A stretch of DNA of 64,000 nt from Achaetomium macrosporum (taxonomy: Eukaryota; Ascomycota; Sordariomycetes; Sordariales; Chaetomiaceae), in the NCBI GenBank assembly GCA_033296875.1, contig MU860079.1:1-64000 (forward strand). Direction: 5' to 3'. The notes below the pieces were generated by a model. That model was not told the origin of the DNA. It worked only from the letters and a program-made list of their open reading frames with translations, and ran no database searches. Position 1 is the stretch's first letter. Each line of letters starts with the position of its first letter. Positions 44,452-54,044 of the stretch are shown piece by piece. The translations under genes were made by a program, and so were the position numbers.

Positions 44452-47400
44452 ATGGAGGCGACAGCCGCTTCTTCATCGGCTCCCCTTGAGCGCTCCATCT
44501 CGCAGCAATCTGGCACCTCAATGAGGAGCCATCGATCCGGCGCTCGCACCCGCAAGAAGCTCACATCACAGCCCTCCAGCTCTGCCTCTTCCATCGCCCT
44601 CTCCGACAAGTCTCTGACTTCGTTCCCATCTTTCTCCCCAGACTCGCCCCGTCAAGAGAGATCCTCTTTCTTCTTCTTCCGCAGCGATGACGATTCGACC
44701 ACGGCGACCTCTTCGCGCAAGACATCTGGACCGAGCTTGCCCAGCTCGGAGCAGGGAGAGGGAGAGGGAGAGAGACAGGAACAGGAACAGGAACGGGAAC
44801 AAGGAAAAGCAGAGGAGCGGCCGCAGCCATCAGTGACAGTTGACCACCTTACCAACTCGTCACCGACCGAAGCCGCCCGTGGCGCTCTGTTTGAGGATGT
44901 GCCGCTGGCTTCGCGCAAGATCCCCGGCGCACTGCACCATGCCGACGATGACCACATCAAGCGCTTGATCGCCCGCCACGGCGCTGTCAACCTTGTGCGA
45001 CAGATCGCCGAAGATCTGGCGGTGCGAGACGCCCAGATCGCGAAATTGCGCCGTCGGGCTGACGAGCGCGAGCGCGCCCTGCGAAAGATCGTCTTGGAAT
45101 GCGGTCTTTCCAGCCTGGATCTAGAGACGCGCCTGCGGGCCATTGAACAGGAAGCGAGGGCCAACGGAACGTTGAGGCGGGCATCGGGAGACGGGATTTC
45201 AGATCTGATGACGGATGCCATGGCCGAGGATGTGAGATCCTACGCAAGCAACGCGCTAGACGACGCAACCATCCGCGCAAGTTCAGTGCCCCCACCTGCC
45301 CCCTCCGATACCGAGACCGAGACCACAAAAGGCAGCACGCGAGGCTGGAAGGAGTACTTATGGGGGAGCGGCACTGCGAAGAAGTCCAGTCGGGCTAGTA
45401 GCACAACGAGAGAGACCGGCAAGCAACAGCCGGCTGTGGTCAGAGCCACTCCAGTAGAGCGGCGACCGGCGCTGCAGGAGGACCTCTTCGAGCCGCCCGA
45501 GGATAACCCCGTGAGAAGCTCTAGCAGAGCATCCAGTATCAACTCGGGACACAATGCAAGGAAACCGTCTTTAGCCAGTATGGCCCTGCGGCTTGTCGCA
45601 GGAGGGGCGTCAATAGGGCGAGATGGTGAAATGCGTGGACGCGCTAGCAGCAGCATGCAACGCGGGGACTCGATGAGGACGCCGTCGAGCCCGAGCTTAA
45701 ACACGACCGGGTCCGCCCGTGCTGTATCAGCCCAAGGAGGCCCAAAATCGCTAATGACAATGCGTCGACCCGCTAGTTCTGTTCGACCCATAGATGTTCC
45801 TCCGCGGACTCAGCCTCAGGAGCGCTGGGACACGATGGTTTCTACTCCAGGCGGGCCTCTCATCGCCCGGCACCAGAGCTATGGCCCCGTCGAGATGGAC
45901 GCCATCCTTCCGCCGGAAGATCAGCCGCCGACCCTAACACATATCTACAACAACTATCCGGGCGCCGAATATCTAACGGACCGCTTCGGCTTTATCTATG
46001 ATCAGCGCAGGAAGAAGCGCCAACGAGAAGCAGCTCAGATGGCTCGCCACGCCAAGAAGGGCAGCCGCACCGAGATGATATCCAATGGCCGGAACGGCCT
46101 TTCCCCGCCGCTGCTGGAGGACAGCGCGAGTGGCAAACTGAGTGTCGGGAGCGACGGCAGACCCGGCACGCCAGGCTCATCTGAAGAGCTTCGCGAAGAC
46201 GTCAAACCCAAGAGGTGGCAGGACTACCTGAAGATCGCGACCTTCCCTACGGAGCTGCTCTCGCACACCCCTTTGATCAGCCCCCAGGGATTTGAGGTGC
46301 TAGAAGCTGCCGAACCACCAAAGTCACCCAGCTGCTCGCCGAGTATCATGTCGGAAGATCGAGGCTTCCTGCCGTCCGCTACGACCACCGCGGCAATAAC
46401 GCCAAGTGACACCGAGACCCTGCCGTCTTCCGAGGGCGAGCAGCCGTCGGCAACTCTCGCGAAGGAGGATGCCGAGCCGGTGAAGCTGCTGCTCGAGAAC
46501 CTCAACCAACTGCACGATACCCTGCAGCGAGAGAAGACGGTGCGTTGGAACGATTTCCTCAGAAAAGTCAGAGCAGAGCGGAAACGAGACGGGGAGGCCG
46601 CAGCAGCAGCAGCAGCCGCAGCCGCCGAGGCAAGGTTTCAACGAGCTACGGCCGTCATGCCCGAAGCTCGGCTCGGCGATGGCGAGCTAATCGGCGTCGC
46701 CAGCCTCGGCATCCAAGGCAAAGTTGGCCGCGCCAAGGCCACCGAGTTCAGGTCCCTCGTCCTCGGCGGCATCCCCGTTGCTTACCGCTCCAAGATCTGG
46801 TCCGAGTGCTGCGGCGCAAAAGCGCTCCGCATCCCAGGCTACTACGCTTCCCTCGTCAACCGCTCTGAAGGCCAAGACGACCCGCAAGTGGTCTCGCAGA
46901 TCAAAGCCGACATCACCCGCACCCTCACGGACAACATCTTCTTCCGCAAAGGCCCCGGCGTCGAGAAGCTCCACGAAGTCCTCCTCGCCTACTCACGCCG
47001 CAACCCCGACGTCGGCTACTGCCAGGGCATGAACCTGGTCGTGGCCAACCTGCTGCTCATCACGCCCTCGGCCGAGGACGCCTTCTGGATCCTGGCCTCC
47101 ATGGTCGAGAACATCCTGCCGCCCAACTACTTCGACCACTCCCTGCTGGCCTCCCGCGCCGACCAGGTCGTCCTGCGGCAGTATGTCGCCGAGGTCCTGC
47201 CCAAACTCTCCGCCCACTTCGACGCCCTCTCCATCGACCTCGAGACCATGACCTTCCAATGGTTCCTCTCCCTCTTCACCGACTGCCTCTCGGCCGAGGC
47301 CCTCTTCCGCGTCTGGGACGTCGTGCTCTGCTCTCCGCACGACGGCGGCGCCTTCCTCTTCCAGGTCGCCCTCGCCCTGCTCAAGCTCAACGAGAACATG

Positions 47401-47850
47401 CTCCTCGCCTGCGAGAGCCCCGCCGAGGTGTACACCTACATCAACCACCAGATGACCAACCACGCCATCAGTATTGACGGGCTCGTGCAGGCGAGCGAGG
47501 CGCTGCGGCGGCTGGTCCGGCGCGAGGACATTGAGAACCGCCGGCGCAAGGCGATCGAGGGCGAGAGGGAGCTGGTGAAAGCTAGGGAGCAGCAGCGGCT
47601 GAGCGAGCGGATGATGAAGAACAACAAGGCGGCGGCGGCCGTCGCTGTCGGTGCGCCGGCGCCGGCTGTGGTCAGTCCTGAGGTGGCGACGGCCGCGCCG
47701 AGTAGGAGCGTTAGTCGTGCGCCGAGTAGGAACGTCAGTCGTGCGCCGAGCGTTGGCGGCGGGGAACGGGCACGGGAGGAGGATGGTGGAGCGGGGAAAT
47801 CGGCTGCGTCGGGCTCCGTTGTTGCGGCCGAGGAGAGCGGTGAATCCTGA
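44452..47850 (+). CDS. TBC-domain Rab GTPase-activating protein
   Basis: Accelerates GTP hydrolysis on a Rab GTPase in membrane traffic. Single exon, 1132 aa. Residues 1-700 are mostly polar, Ser/Arg/Glu-rich and probably disordered, with a coiled-coil-like patch near 180-240 (LAVRDAQIAKLRRRADERE). A conserved FIYDQRRKKRQREA segment lies near 515-530, a feature of fungal RabGAPs of the Gyp2/Mdr1 kind. A polyalanine run (GCA/GCC repeat) is near 718-727. The TBC domain runs from about 768 to 1000. The arginine finger is in I-x-x-D-x-x-R near 818-821, the glutamine finger in YCQGM near 857. Both catalytic residues are present. A helical Arg/Glu-rich tail and a repetitive S-R-A-P-S-R stretch close the protein. 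The target Rab is not evident. Confidence 0.92.
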   Translation: MEATAASSSAPLERSISQQSGTSMRSHRSGARTRKKLTSQPSSSASSIALSDKSLTSFPSFSPDSPRQERSSFFFFRSDDDSTTATSSRKTSGPSLPSSEQGEGEGERQEQEQEREQGKAEERPQPSVTVDHLTNSSPTEAARGALFEDVPLASRKIPGALHHADDDHIKRLIARHGAVNLVRQIAEDLAVRDAQIAKLRRRADERERALRKIVLECGLSSLDLETRLRAIEQEARANGTLRRASGDGISDLMTDAMAEDVRSYASNALDDATIRASSVPPPAPSDTETETTKGSTRGWKEYLWGSGTAKKSSRASSTTRETGKQQPAVVRATPVERRPALQEDLFEPPEDNPVRSSSRASSINSGHNARKPSLASMALRLVAGGASIGRDGEMRGRASSSMQRGDSMRTPSSPSLNTTGSARAVSAQGGPKSLMTMRRPASSVRPIDVPPRTQPQERWDTMVSTPGGPLIARHQSYGPVEMDAILPPEDQPPTLTHIYNNYPGAEYLTDRFGFIYDQRRKKRQREAAQMARHAKKGSRTEMISNGRNGLSPPLLEDSASGKLSVGSDGRPGTPGSSEELREDVKPKRWQDYLKIATFPTELLSHTPLISPQGFEVLEAAEPPKSPSCSPSIMSEDRGFLPSATTTAAITPSDTETLPSSEGEQPSATLAKEDAEPVKLLLENLNQLHDTLQREKTVRWNDFLRKVRAERKRDGEAAAAAAAAAAEARFQRATAVMPEARLGDGELIGVASLGIQGKVGRAKATEFRSLVLGGIPVAYRSKIWSECCGAKALRIPGYYASLVNRSEGQDDPQVVSQIKADITRTLTDNIFFRKGPGVEKLHEVLLAYSRRNPDVGYCQGMNLVVANLLLITPSAEDAFWILASMVENILPPNYFDHSLLASRADQVVLRQYVAEVLPKLSAHFDALSIDLETMTFQWFLSLFTDCLSAEALFRVWDVVLCSPHDGGAFLFQVALALLKLNENMLLACESPAEVYTYINHQMTNHAISIDGLVQASEALRRLVRREDIENRRRKAIEGERELVKAREQQRLSERMMKNNKAAAAVAVGAPAPAVVSPEVATAAPSRSVSRAPSRNVSRAPSVGGGERAREEDGGAGKSAASGSVVAAEESGES

Positions 47851-48580
47851 GGATTGCTAGGGAGAAGGTGCCGAGCCAAGCAAAGCTGATGAAGTGCGAG
47901 CATCCCCGGTGGCGTGACCTTTCTGACATTGAGATCCGTTCGCATTTCACTGCACAGTCTTTCCTTGGTTTATATGCAATTATCCGGAGGACTCGAGTGC
48001 GTTTCCCGTTGGTTTTGTTTTCTATCCATTTAGCGTATTGCATCGGGGCAGTACTTATGTTCTCACTTCCTCCCATCGCGAAGGGCACATACCCTTCTTC
48101 CCTAGATTGGCCGTCATACTCTCAATTTCTAGGTAACGATACCCGGATTCGGGGGGAAGCTAGGGAGGTGGGGAGTGGATTAGAGGGTGAAAAGGTCAAG
48201 CAGGTAGACATCGTAGCGGCACTATATAACGTTACACCCGATTTACCACATCGCTCTATGGTTTGAGTATTTGGTCGCCAGTAGTTGTTGACCTCAGCTT
48301 CAAGCTGTCCAAGCGAAAGACTCAATGGCCTCTCCCAACTGGTAGGGACAAACAGCCAAGTGAGCCGGGAGACGAAACCATGGAGAAACAAACGGATAGG
48401 TAATGATCGGTCTTGTGACGACGCGGGCTTCAAGGCAGGATTATAGATATAACCAAGGATTGTTGAAACCTGATCATGTTAAACCCCGGAGAGGGCTGTA
48501 ATAAGGCAATCTAGGTCTCCGGTGAGGACTGGCTGCCTACGTATGGAGGAATCAGGCATGTCAGAAGATACAACTTCCTG

Positions 48581-48620
48581 AAGAAGGGGAAGAAGGGGAA
48601 GAAGGGGAAGAGGAAGGAAA
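48581..48620. repeat. Nine-base GA-rich tandem repeat
   Basis: Three perfect units of AAGAAGGGG followed by a degenerate unit (AAGAGGAAGG). A simple purine minisatellite just left of the 12-bp array. Confidence 0.85.
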
Positions 48621-48674
48621 GGACGACGACCAAGACAACAATAAAGGTAATCATAAGACAAAGATAAAGATAAT

Positions 48675-48790
48675 GGGGGCGATGATGGGGACGACGATAG
48701 GGGCGACAATGGGGACGACGATAGGGGCGACGACAGGGACCACAATAACGACAATAAAGGAGACGACAAGGAGGACGACAAGAATGGGTA
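48675..48790. repeat. Twelve-base minisatellite (GGGGACGACGAT type)
   Basis: About six clear units alternating GGGGACGACGAT and AGGGGCGACAAT, then increasingly degenerate units (AGGGACCACAAT, AACGACAAT, AAAGGAGACGAC). The unit length of 12 keeps all reading frames open, which explains the repetitive minus- and plus-strand frames here. Confidence 0.85.
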
Positions 48791-49099
48791 AGAAGAAGAA
48801 TTGGCATACAGGGCTCCCGGAGCACTGCGTTCCCTGGCTCAGGGAGCCCTTGGATACGGACCGAGCATCGGCTCCACTTTGCACATCTCGTGCAATTAGA
48901 GCAGCTCTCTCTGCCATTCTCTGCTTCCATTCTACTCTCTTATTGTAGAGGGAGCTCTCTTCCACATGCCTTGTTCCGTGTTCCCGTCTTCTGCGATATG
49001 TTTCCTAAAGACTGTCCCCAAAAAAAGAAAAGACTGTGCCGTCGCCGCTAGCCGCGTACAATTGACATCAGCTCGAACTGCGGAGGGAATTCGTTCATC

Positions 49100-50439
49100 T
49101 TATAATATCAGCTTGGGCCTTGAAAAGTCGAATGTCTCGGGCAAGTCGTGCAGGACCTCCCACCGGTTGAGCGCCCGCCGTTCGAAGAGGTGCGTCCCGG
49201 GTTGCCTCACGATGCGCCATCCACGGTCCAGAATCCTCAACCAGGTGAGGCTCTTGCACACGACGCCGAACATGATGGCGAAGTACTCGAAACCATCATC
49301 TGTGGGATAGGGATCGATGTAACGGTGGCCGTCCTTCCAGGTGCCGAGACCCTCGGCAAGCCATAGCTCGCGGAGATCCTTCATCTCCAGCATCCTGGCC
49401 CAGAACCACTCCATAAAATCCCTGTGCCTCTTCCAATCTTGATTGACGCCCTGTGTCAGATGCGGCATCCGGATCCTGAGCGACTGCAAGCCGCGCATGT
49501 ACGGTACGAAGTCCAGCAGTTCCTCGGTATCTTCCGGAGACATGGTCTCTGCATGCAGCACAAGACCGCGCAGTCTCAGGGATCGATATGATGGGTCGCG
49601 TATCTCTGCAACCCAGCTTGGAGGGCCGTCCTCGGTCAACCAATCTTCCGGGTATGGCTCTGGAATCCGGAGAATGATGCGGCTCAGAAAGTCCTGGTCT
49701 CCGCACGACAGCAACTCCAAGATCCGGCTGTTCTCCCGTGGCCATGTTATCTTGCGTATTGCCGGAAGCACACCACACTCCATACCTGGAGGCGAGTTAT
49801 TCGACGTCAATAACTGGAAGCCCATAGAAAGGCTGAGCCGGTCGAGGTTTCTTCCGCGCTGGTAATGCACCTGTTCCAGGTGGAGCTCCTCGAGGCAAGC
49901 CAGGTCCATGAGCTGCCAGATATAATGGGGTTGATTGTGCTCTCCCGGCTCATCTATTTCACAGCCGAACCCGAGCCTCAGGGTCTTGAGACGAAGGGGG
50001 GTTTCACCACCTTCTGCGTACTGGAGGCACAGCGCTCGGAAGAAATGACGCTCTCGGGTCTGCCGCCTGTGCTGGAATTGGCCCTCCTTCGTGACGAAAC
50101 CAATCTTGTGGCGCAGAGACAGCTCCAAATGGATTACGTTTGGCGCGCCCTTGAGGATGGCGACCAGCTGCTCCACGTGAGTGGAAGGGCACTCGGCGTC
50201 ATACTGGAGGTCAGTGAGGTACAAGATGCGCAGATGCGGAAAGTTGAAGGTCGAGAAGACACGAAGGTCAAATGGGAGGTTGTCCAACTTGGCCATGGCG
50301 CTTGATTCCGACGGCGTCTCGTAGTTTCCATGCCTCGTAACCTTTCTCGGGAGCACGCGTAGTCCCAACGTGTCATCCCTCAAGGCTTTGATGTTGATGG
50401 CCTGGATGTTGGTATGATTTGTTGATGGAATTCGGATGG
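49100..50439 (-). CDS. LRR/F-box-like protein, 3' main exon
   Basis: Not assignable to a named family with certainty. The open exon gives about 446 codons. It encodes leucine-rich segments spaced like the irregular LRRs of fungal F-box proteins: LDNLPFDLRVF, LRILYLTDL, VEQLVAILKGAPNVIHLEL, LRLKTLRLGF, LACLEELHLEQ, LRLRGLVLHAE, MRGLQSLRIRMPHL, MKDLRELWLAEGLG. The C-terminus ends in a W- and R-rich part. An acceptor at 50440 (AATAG) links it in frame to a 5' exon across a putative 42-nt intron with a GTAAGT donor. That is short for this genome, so the junction is provisional. The 5' exon is damaged, see the next entry, so a functional protein might begin within this exon. A relic paralogue lies at 31 kb in inverse orientation. 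Confidence 0.6.
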
Positions 50440-50481
50440 CTATTAGAAGTGTTCGGGCATGGCAAAGAAGGTACTACTTAC

Positions 50482-50966
50482 AGCGCTGAAGGAAGATGAT
50501 GAGATCGAGAACTCTAGGCATGTGTCGAGCATTGAAGCAGCGTAGGCGCCGCATCCGCTTCAGCGTTTGCTGGAGCTGAACGAGGATGGTGTCGACCTCT
50601 TTCTTGAAACACTACTCTGCCATATTGCCGAGCTCGGCTTCCCAGTTGCCACCATGATAGGACCTCATCTTCGCGTGTACTTCGGGTGCCACGACCGTCA
50701 TGTCTACCGAGACCGAATGTATTAGGTTCCCCAACTCGTACGAGTACTGTTCACAGAAAGGAAGATTGCCGGTCGGATACAACACTTGGAGATTCCGCAG
50801 ACGGATGGACCGCCAGATGAGGACTCGTGCGACCCTGTGGATGCGCTGCATGCTAGCGCGGCGTTCTTGAGGTCCGTACGGTCTGTGCGATAACTCAGAA
50901 AGGCCAAGCCGAGTTCAGCAATTCCAAGACATGTTCGGCGCGGTTTCGGAGTCCCCATTCCGCCAT
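50482..50966 (-). pseudogene. Broken 5' exon of the LRR/F-box-like gene
   Basis: Reading the minus strand from ATG 50966, pieces that resemble an F-box start occur in successive frames. RAEHVLELL is in one frame, closing at a TGA at 50895-50897. LGLAFLSYRTDRTDLKNAALAC is in the next. IHRVARVLIWRSIRLRNLQVLY is in a third, entered near 50850. That frame meets a TAG at 50612-50614, after which it reads on in the same frame (FKKEVDTILVQLQQTLKRM) to a GTAAGT donor at 50481. At least two frameshifts and one stop therefore interrupt it. The word order (short helix pair, L-K-N-A-x-L-x-C, then H-R-V-A) is that of fungal F-box proteins. I found no GT-AG introns that repair the frame. Either decay or sequence error. 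Confidence 0.55.
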
Positions 50967-51672
50967 CTGGCCGGGATTGACTCGCGATGCTTGCGGGAGA
51001 GCTGTCCAAAGGGCTAATGCTAGTGGTATATCGAGTCCGGGGAACTGTGAGCTGCAAAACTGGGGATGATGAGAAAATACAGAAGGAATACTAAAGCAGA
51101 TGGTAAGGGGATCAAGAAACAAAGGAACACAGGAGGTGCGGTGAGAGCAGGGACAACTTATAAGCAAGGATGACAGCCTCAGACTTCGTGGCGTAGGGCA
51201 AAGCTTCCGGTTTGGAAGGCAAATTTGGATTTGTTTGGTCGAGGTTGCTCCCAGAGACATCAGAAACCATCCGATCTTTGCCTGCCATACAAGAACGGAA
51301 GGAGCCTTGGAAGGAAGTGAGAAAGCAACATTGTGGTCCTCACGAATCATTCTCTCTTTTATGCCGCGTCCCAGCCGTCGATGCTGGAGTTTTCTGAATC
51401 CACATGCATTTCATCTTTCTGGACAAGTATCCCAGCAACCGCCAACCATTCGTCCAGCAAGAAAGATTCCAACCAAACTCTACCCTCAAGGTTCAAGTTC
51501 GCACTTCCTCGCTCTCTTTCCAGTTTCCAGTGTTCCACACCCACACCCCGCACACCTACGGTAGGTACCTGGGTTCCACCGTGACGGTTGAGGTGATTCA
51601 CACGAAAGGGGCGATCCAGCAGCGCCAACCCGACTTTACCAGAGGTGGCTGCCCAGAAACGGTTGCTTCAAG
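50967..51672. other. Intergenic
   Basis: Upstream of the broken gene and downstream of the OB-fold-like gene (both minus strand). Several short frames on both strands, none convincing. Confidence 0.35.
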
Positions 51673-53157
51673 CTACCCGCCTTCCCCTTCCTCCACCATC
51701 ATATTTCCCTCCCACCAACCCCTTAGCCGTTCCACCTCCCCTCGACACCAGTCCAGACTCTCCGGTCTCTGAATCCACCAACTGGTCCCGTTCCGCGGCC
51801 TATCACTCACGTACTTTCTCAACGATCCCCCGTCAAACAAGTGATTCTTGACCCCCAACAGCAGCACCACACGTCCGACCTCGGGGGTGAACTCTTCCGG
51901 GTCGAGAAAAACGGAGAGATGGACCCGCTTCGTGGTGCTCATGTCTGCCAGCCGTGCCGTGCGCTGCTTGAAGGACGGCGCTATGTGCGCCGGCTCGACG
52001 CCCGCGAGGGACGTGACCACTGCCAGGACGTTGACCATCCAGTTTTGCCGGTAGGGCAGGTGGGGGATGGAGGCGAGCGGAGCGAGTTTGAGCGGCTGGA
52101 GGGGGTTGATGGGCATCCAGGACGGAGGGCGGGGATTGTTGTTGGAGGTCACCTGGTTCAGGGCCTGGTTTTGACTTCGGTTTTGTCTGATGATGGCTGC
52201 TTCGAGTTCTTGTCTGGGGTCGGGGTCCGAGGCGGGAGCGGGAGCCGGAGCCGGAGCCGGAGCGGAGATGGCGATGCGGCGCTGCTCGACTTTGGCGGCT
52301 GCTATATCGAGGGTCTCGAACACGGAATCGGAGTCGGAGTCGGTGATGTAGTCTGGTTCATCCGTAACCTTGTTTGAGGAGGGTTTTGAGGGCGGAGTCT
52401 TGGACACAGCATCTGGCACCGTTACAGAAGTTTCGTCTGCCACGAGTTGCTGTATGATATCCTCGTCTTCTTCATCCTCCTCGCTGCCGACATCCTCACC
52501 CTTGGTATTCTCCCATTCCCCATCAACAGGACCCTTCTCACCTGGCTCTAGAGCCTTATCATCCTCCTCCCCCGCTTGTGATTCTCGTGCCCTCCCCAGT
52601 TCCGCTTCCGCCTCCCTCTCCCTCCTCAAAATCCCAACATACTCCTCATTCCACCCGACCGTAACCAAGTCCTCCACCACAAGATAGACCACCCTCCGCA
52701 TCTGCCTTTCCCTCTCCTTCCTCATCCTGTCACTCTCCCTTTCCAGAACAGCCGGATCCCCAACACTATCATCAACCACCTCTCCCCCGCCTTTCCCCTC
52801 TTCCACATCAAGCCAGGCAAGACGGAATTTATCCACCCTCACATAACACCCCTCCCACACACTGGCCCGATCAATGAAGCAATGCATTTCAGGCTTCACA
52901 AAAGCCTGGATACACAGCTCGCCGTCCCCCAGCAGCAAGCGCACTGCACGCCTGCGACGCCGGCGACGGCCATCTGGTCTTGGTATAGGGACACGCCGTT
53001 CAATGGATTCGACTAGGAATATTGAGCCTGGGATGCAGTACTTTGTGCGGAGGATGTCGGCTATGAGTGGTTTCGGGTCGAGGGGGTGGGTTGGGTCCAG
53101 GGAGATTATGGGGTTATTCTTAGCCGTTGAAGAGGAGGAGGGTATGGGATTGGGCAT
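51673..53157 (-). CDS. Hypothetical protein with two OB-fold-like segments
   Basis: No named family recognised. Single exon, 494 aa, ATG at 53157. Residues about 35-120 look like a first OB fold: alternating strands IPGSIFLVESIERRV, a basic loop of seven arginines, then RLLLGDGELCIQAFV and CYVRVDKFRLAWLD. The middle (about 140-330) is acidic and low in complexity, with Glu/Asp clusters and an APAPAPAPAPA run encoded by a GGAGCC hexanucleotide repeat. Residues about 370-455 look like a second OB fold: LPYRQNWMVNVLAVVTSL, then TKRVHLSVFLDPEEF, then GRVVLLLGVKN, the strand pattern of RPA- or POT1-type nucleic-acid binders. This suggests single-stranded DNA or telomere-related binding, but that is inference from pattern only. 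Confidence 0.65.
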   Translation of the reverse strand: MPNPIPSSSSTAKNNPIISLDPTHPLDPKPLIADILRTKYCIPGSIFLVESIERRVPIPRPDGRRRRRRRAVRLLLGDGELCIQAFVKPEMHCFIDRASVWEGCYVRVDKFRLAWLDVEEGKGGGEVVDDSVGDPAVLERESDRMRKERERQMRRVVYLVVEDLVTVGWNEEYVGILRREREAEAELGRARESQAGEEDDKALEPGEKGPVDGEWENTKGEDVGSEEDEEDEDIIQQLVADETSVTVPDAVSKTPPSKPSSNKVTDEPDYITDSDSDSVFETLDIAAAKVEQRRIAISAPAPAPAPAPASDPDPRQELEAAIIRQNRSQNQALNQVTSNNNPRPPSWMPINPLQPLKLAPLASIPHLPYRQNWMVNVLAVVTSLAGVEPAHIAPSFKQRTARLADMSTTKRVHLSVFLDPEEFTPEVGRVVLLLGVKNHLFDGGSLRKYVSDRPRNGTSWWIQRPESLDWCRGEVERLRGWWEGNMMVEEGEGG

Positions 53158-54044
53158 TGTGAGGATTCTGGTAGTGGGTGCGGTGAATGCATGATATCTG
53201 CGTGGTATCCAGGCAACTGGGAAAAGGCAGGAGGGTTATTGGAGCTGTTTGGTGGTCATTGCCATGCCATTCGCTGGGCGACACCTGCGATCTGAACAGG
53301 TCGAGTGTGATTCCAAGTGGGGGACCGCGTTTAAGGCGCGTCTGGTGGGGGAGAGAATTAAATGTTCTCAACCCTATCCCGGACAACCAAAGCACTTCTC
53401 TCCTCGTACACAGGACCACACAAAGTGGGAGCAAACACAGCAGTTCAGGAGGTTTGCATGTGATGGTTCCTGGCTACATGGTCCATAAGCAAGAGGTAGT
53501 CTAATCTGCAGTGTTAGGTTTCGTCAGGCCCAGAACAAGATCATCCGGAGGCGAGGAACCAAGTAGCTCCTGCACCCCAATAACCTCATCCAACACTTTT
53601 GACTGCCACACACTGTTGCTTCCGCCCCAATGGATACAGATACTGGTCATTCCGCAACATCTCATAAGTGGTATTCCGCCAGGTATCGAAACTAGTAACT
53701 AGCTCTCTAATTAAGCATCGAGGGCCGGGGTAATTAAAGTAAAGAAAGGGGCAGCAAAGATGCGAAGGAGCTTCGGATACTAAAAGAAAATAGGAGCGAA
53801 AGAATTCCGGACCACGGAGTACAGTTTTGCCAACAAGACGTAAACACCATAGGCCAAAGGGGGCATGACCTGTAAACCGCATCGAATTGCGCCGCGCTAT
53901 TCCTCCCCACAAACTCTGCCTCGGACGCCGTCTCCTGTTGCAAGAGCTTTTGGCACTTCTTTCGCCGGGATATCAAGGGGTTTCGCGGTCATTAACACAC
54001 AATTACACACTCCGTTGCGTCTCTTGCCAATGTGATCCTGGGCT
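53158..54044. other. Intergenic, OB-fold-like gene promoter and septin 3' region
   Basis: 887 nt between two minus-strand genes. Short frames only. No recognisable site beyond AT-richer sequence at 53690-53800. Confidence 0.4.

Larger units (their letters stand above)
47851..49099. other. Intergenic with two low-complexity arrays
   Basis: 1.25 kb between the TBC gene (plus) and the LRR-like gene (minus), whose 3' ends converge. Contains two tandem arrays listed separately. A frame on the minus strand made almost entirely of V, P, I and A is the translation of the 12-bp array and is not treated as a gene. Confidence 0.5.

Noticed and set aside
48651..48965. Minus-strand V/P/I/A-repeat protein
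   Set aside because: It is simply the translation of the 12-bp minisatellite. The plus-strand translation is equally repetitive.
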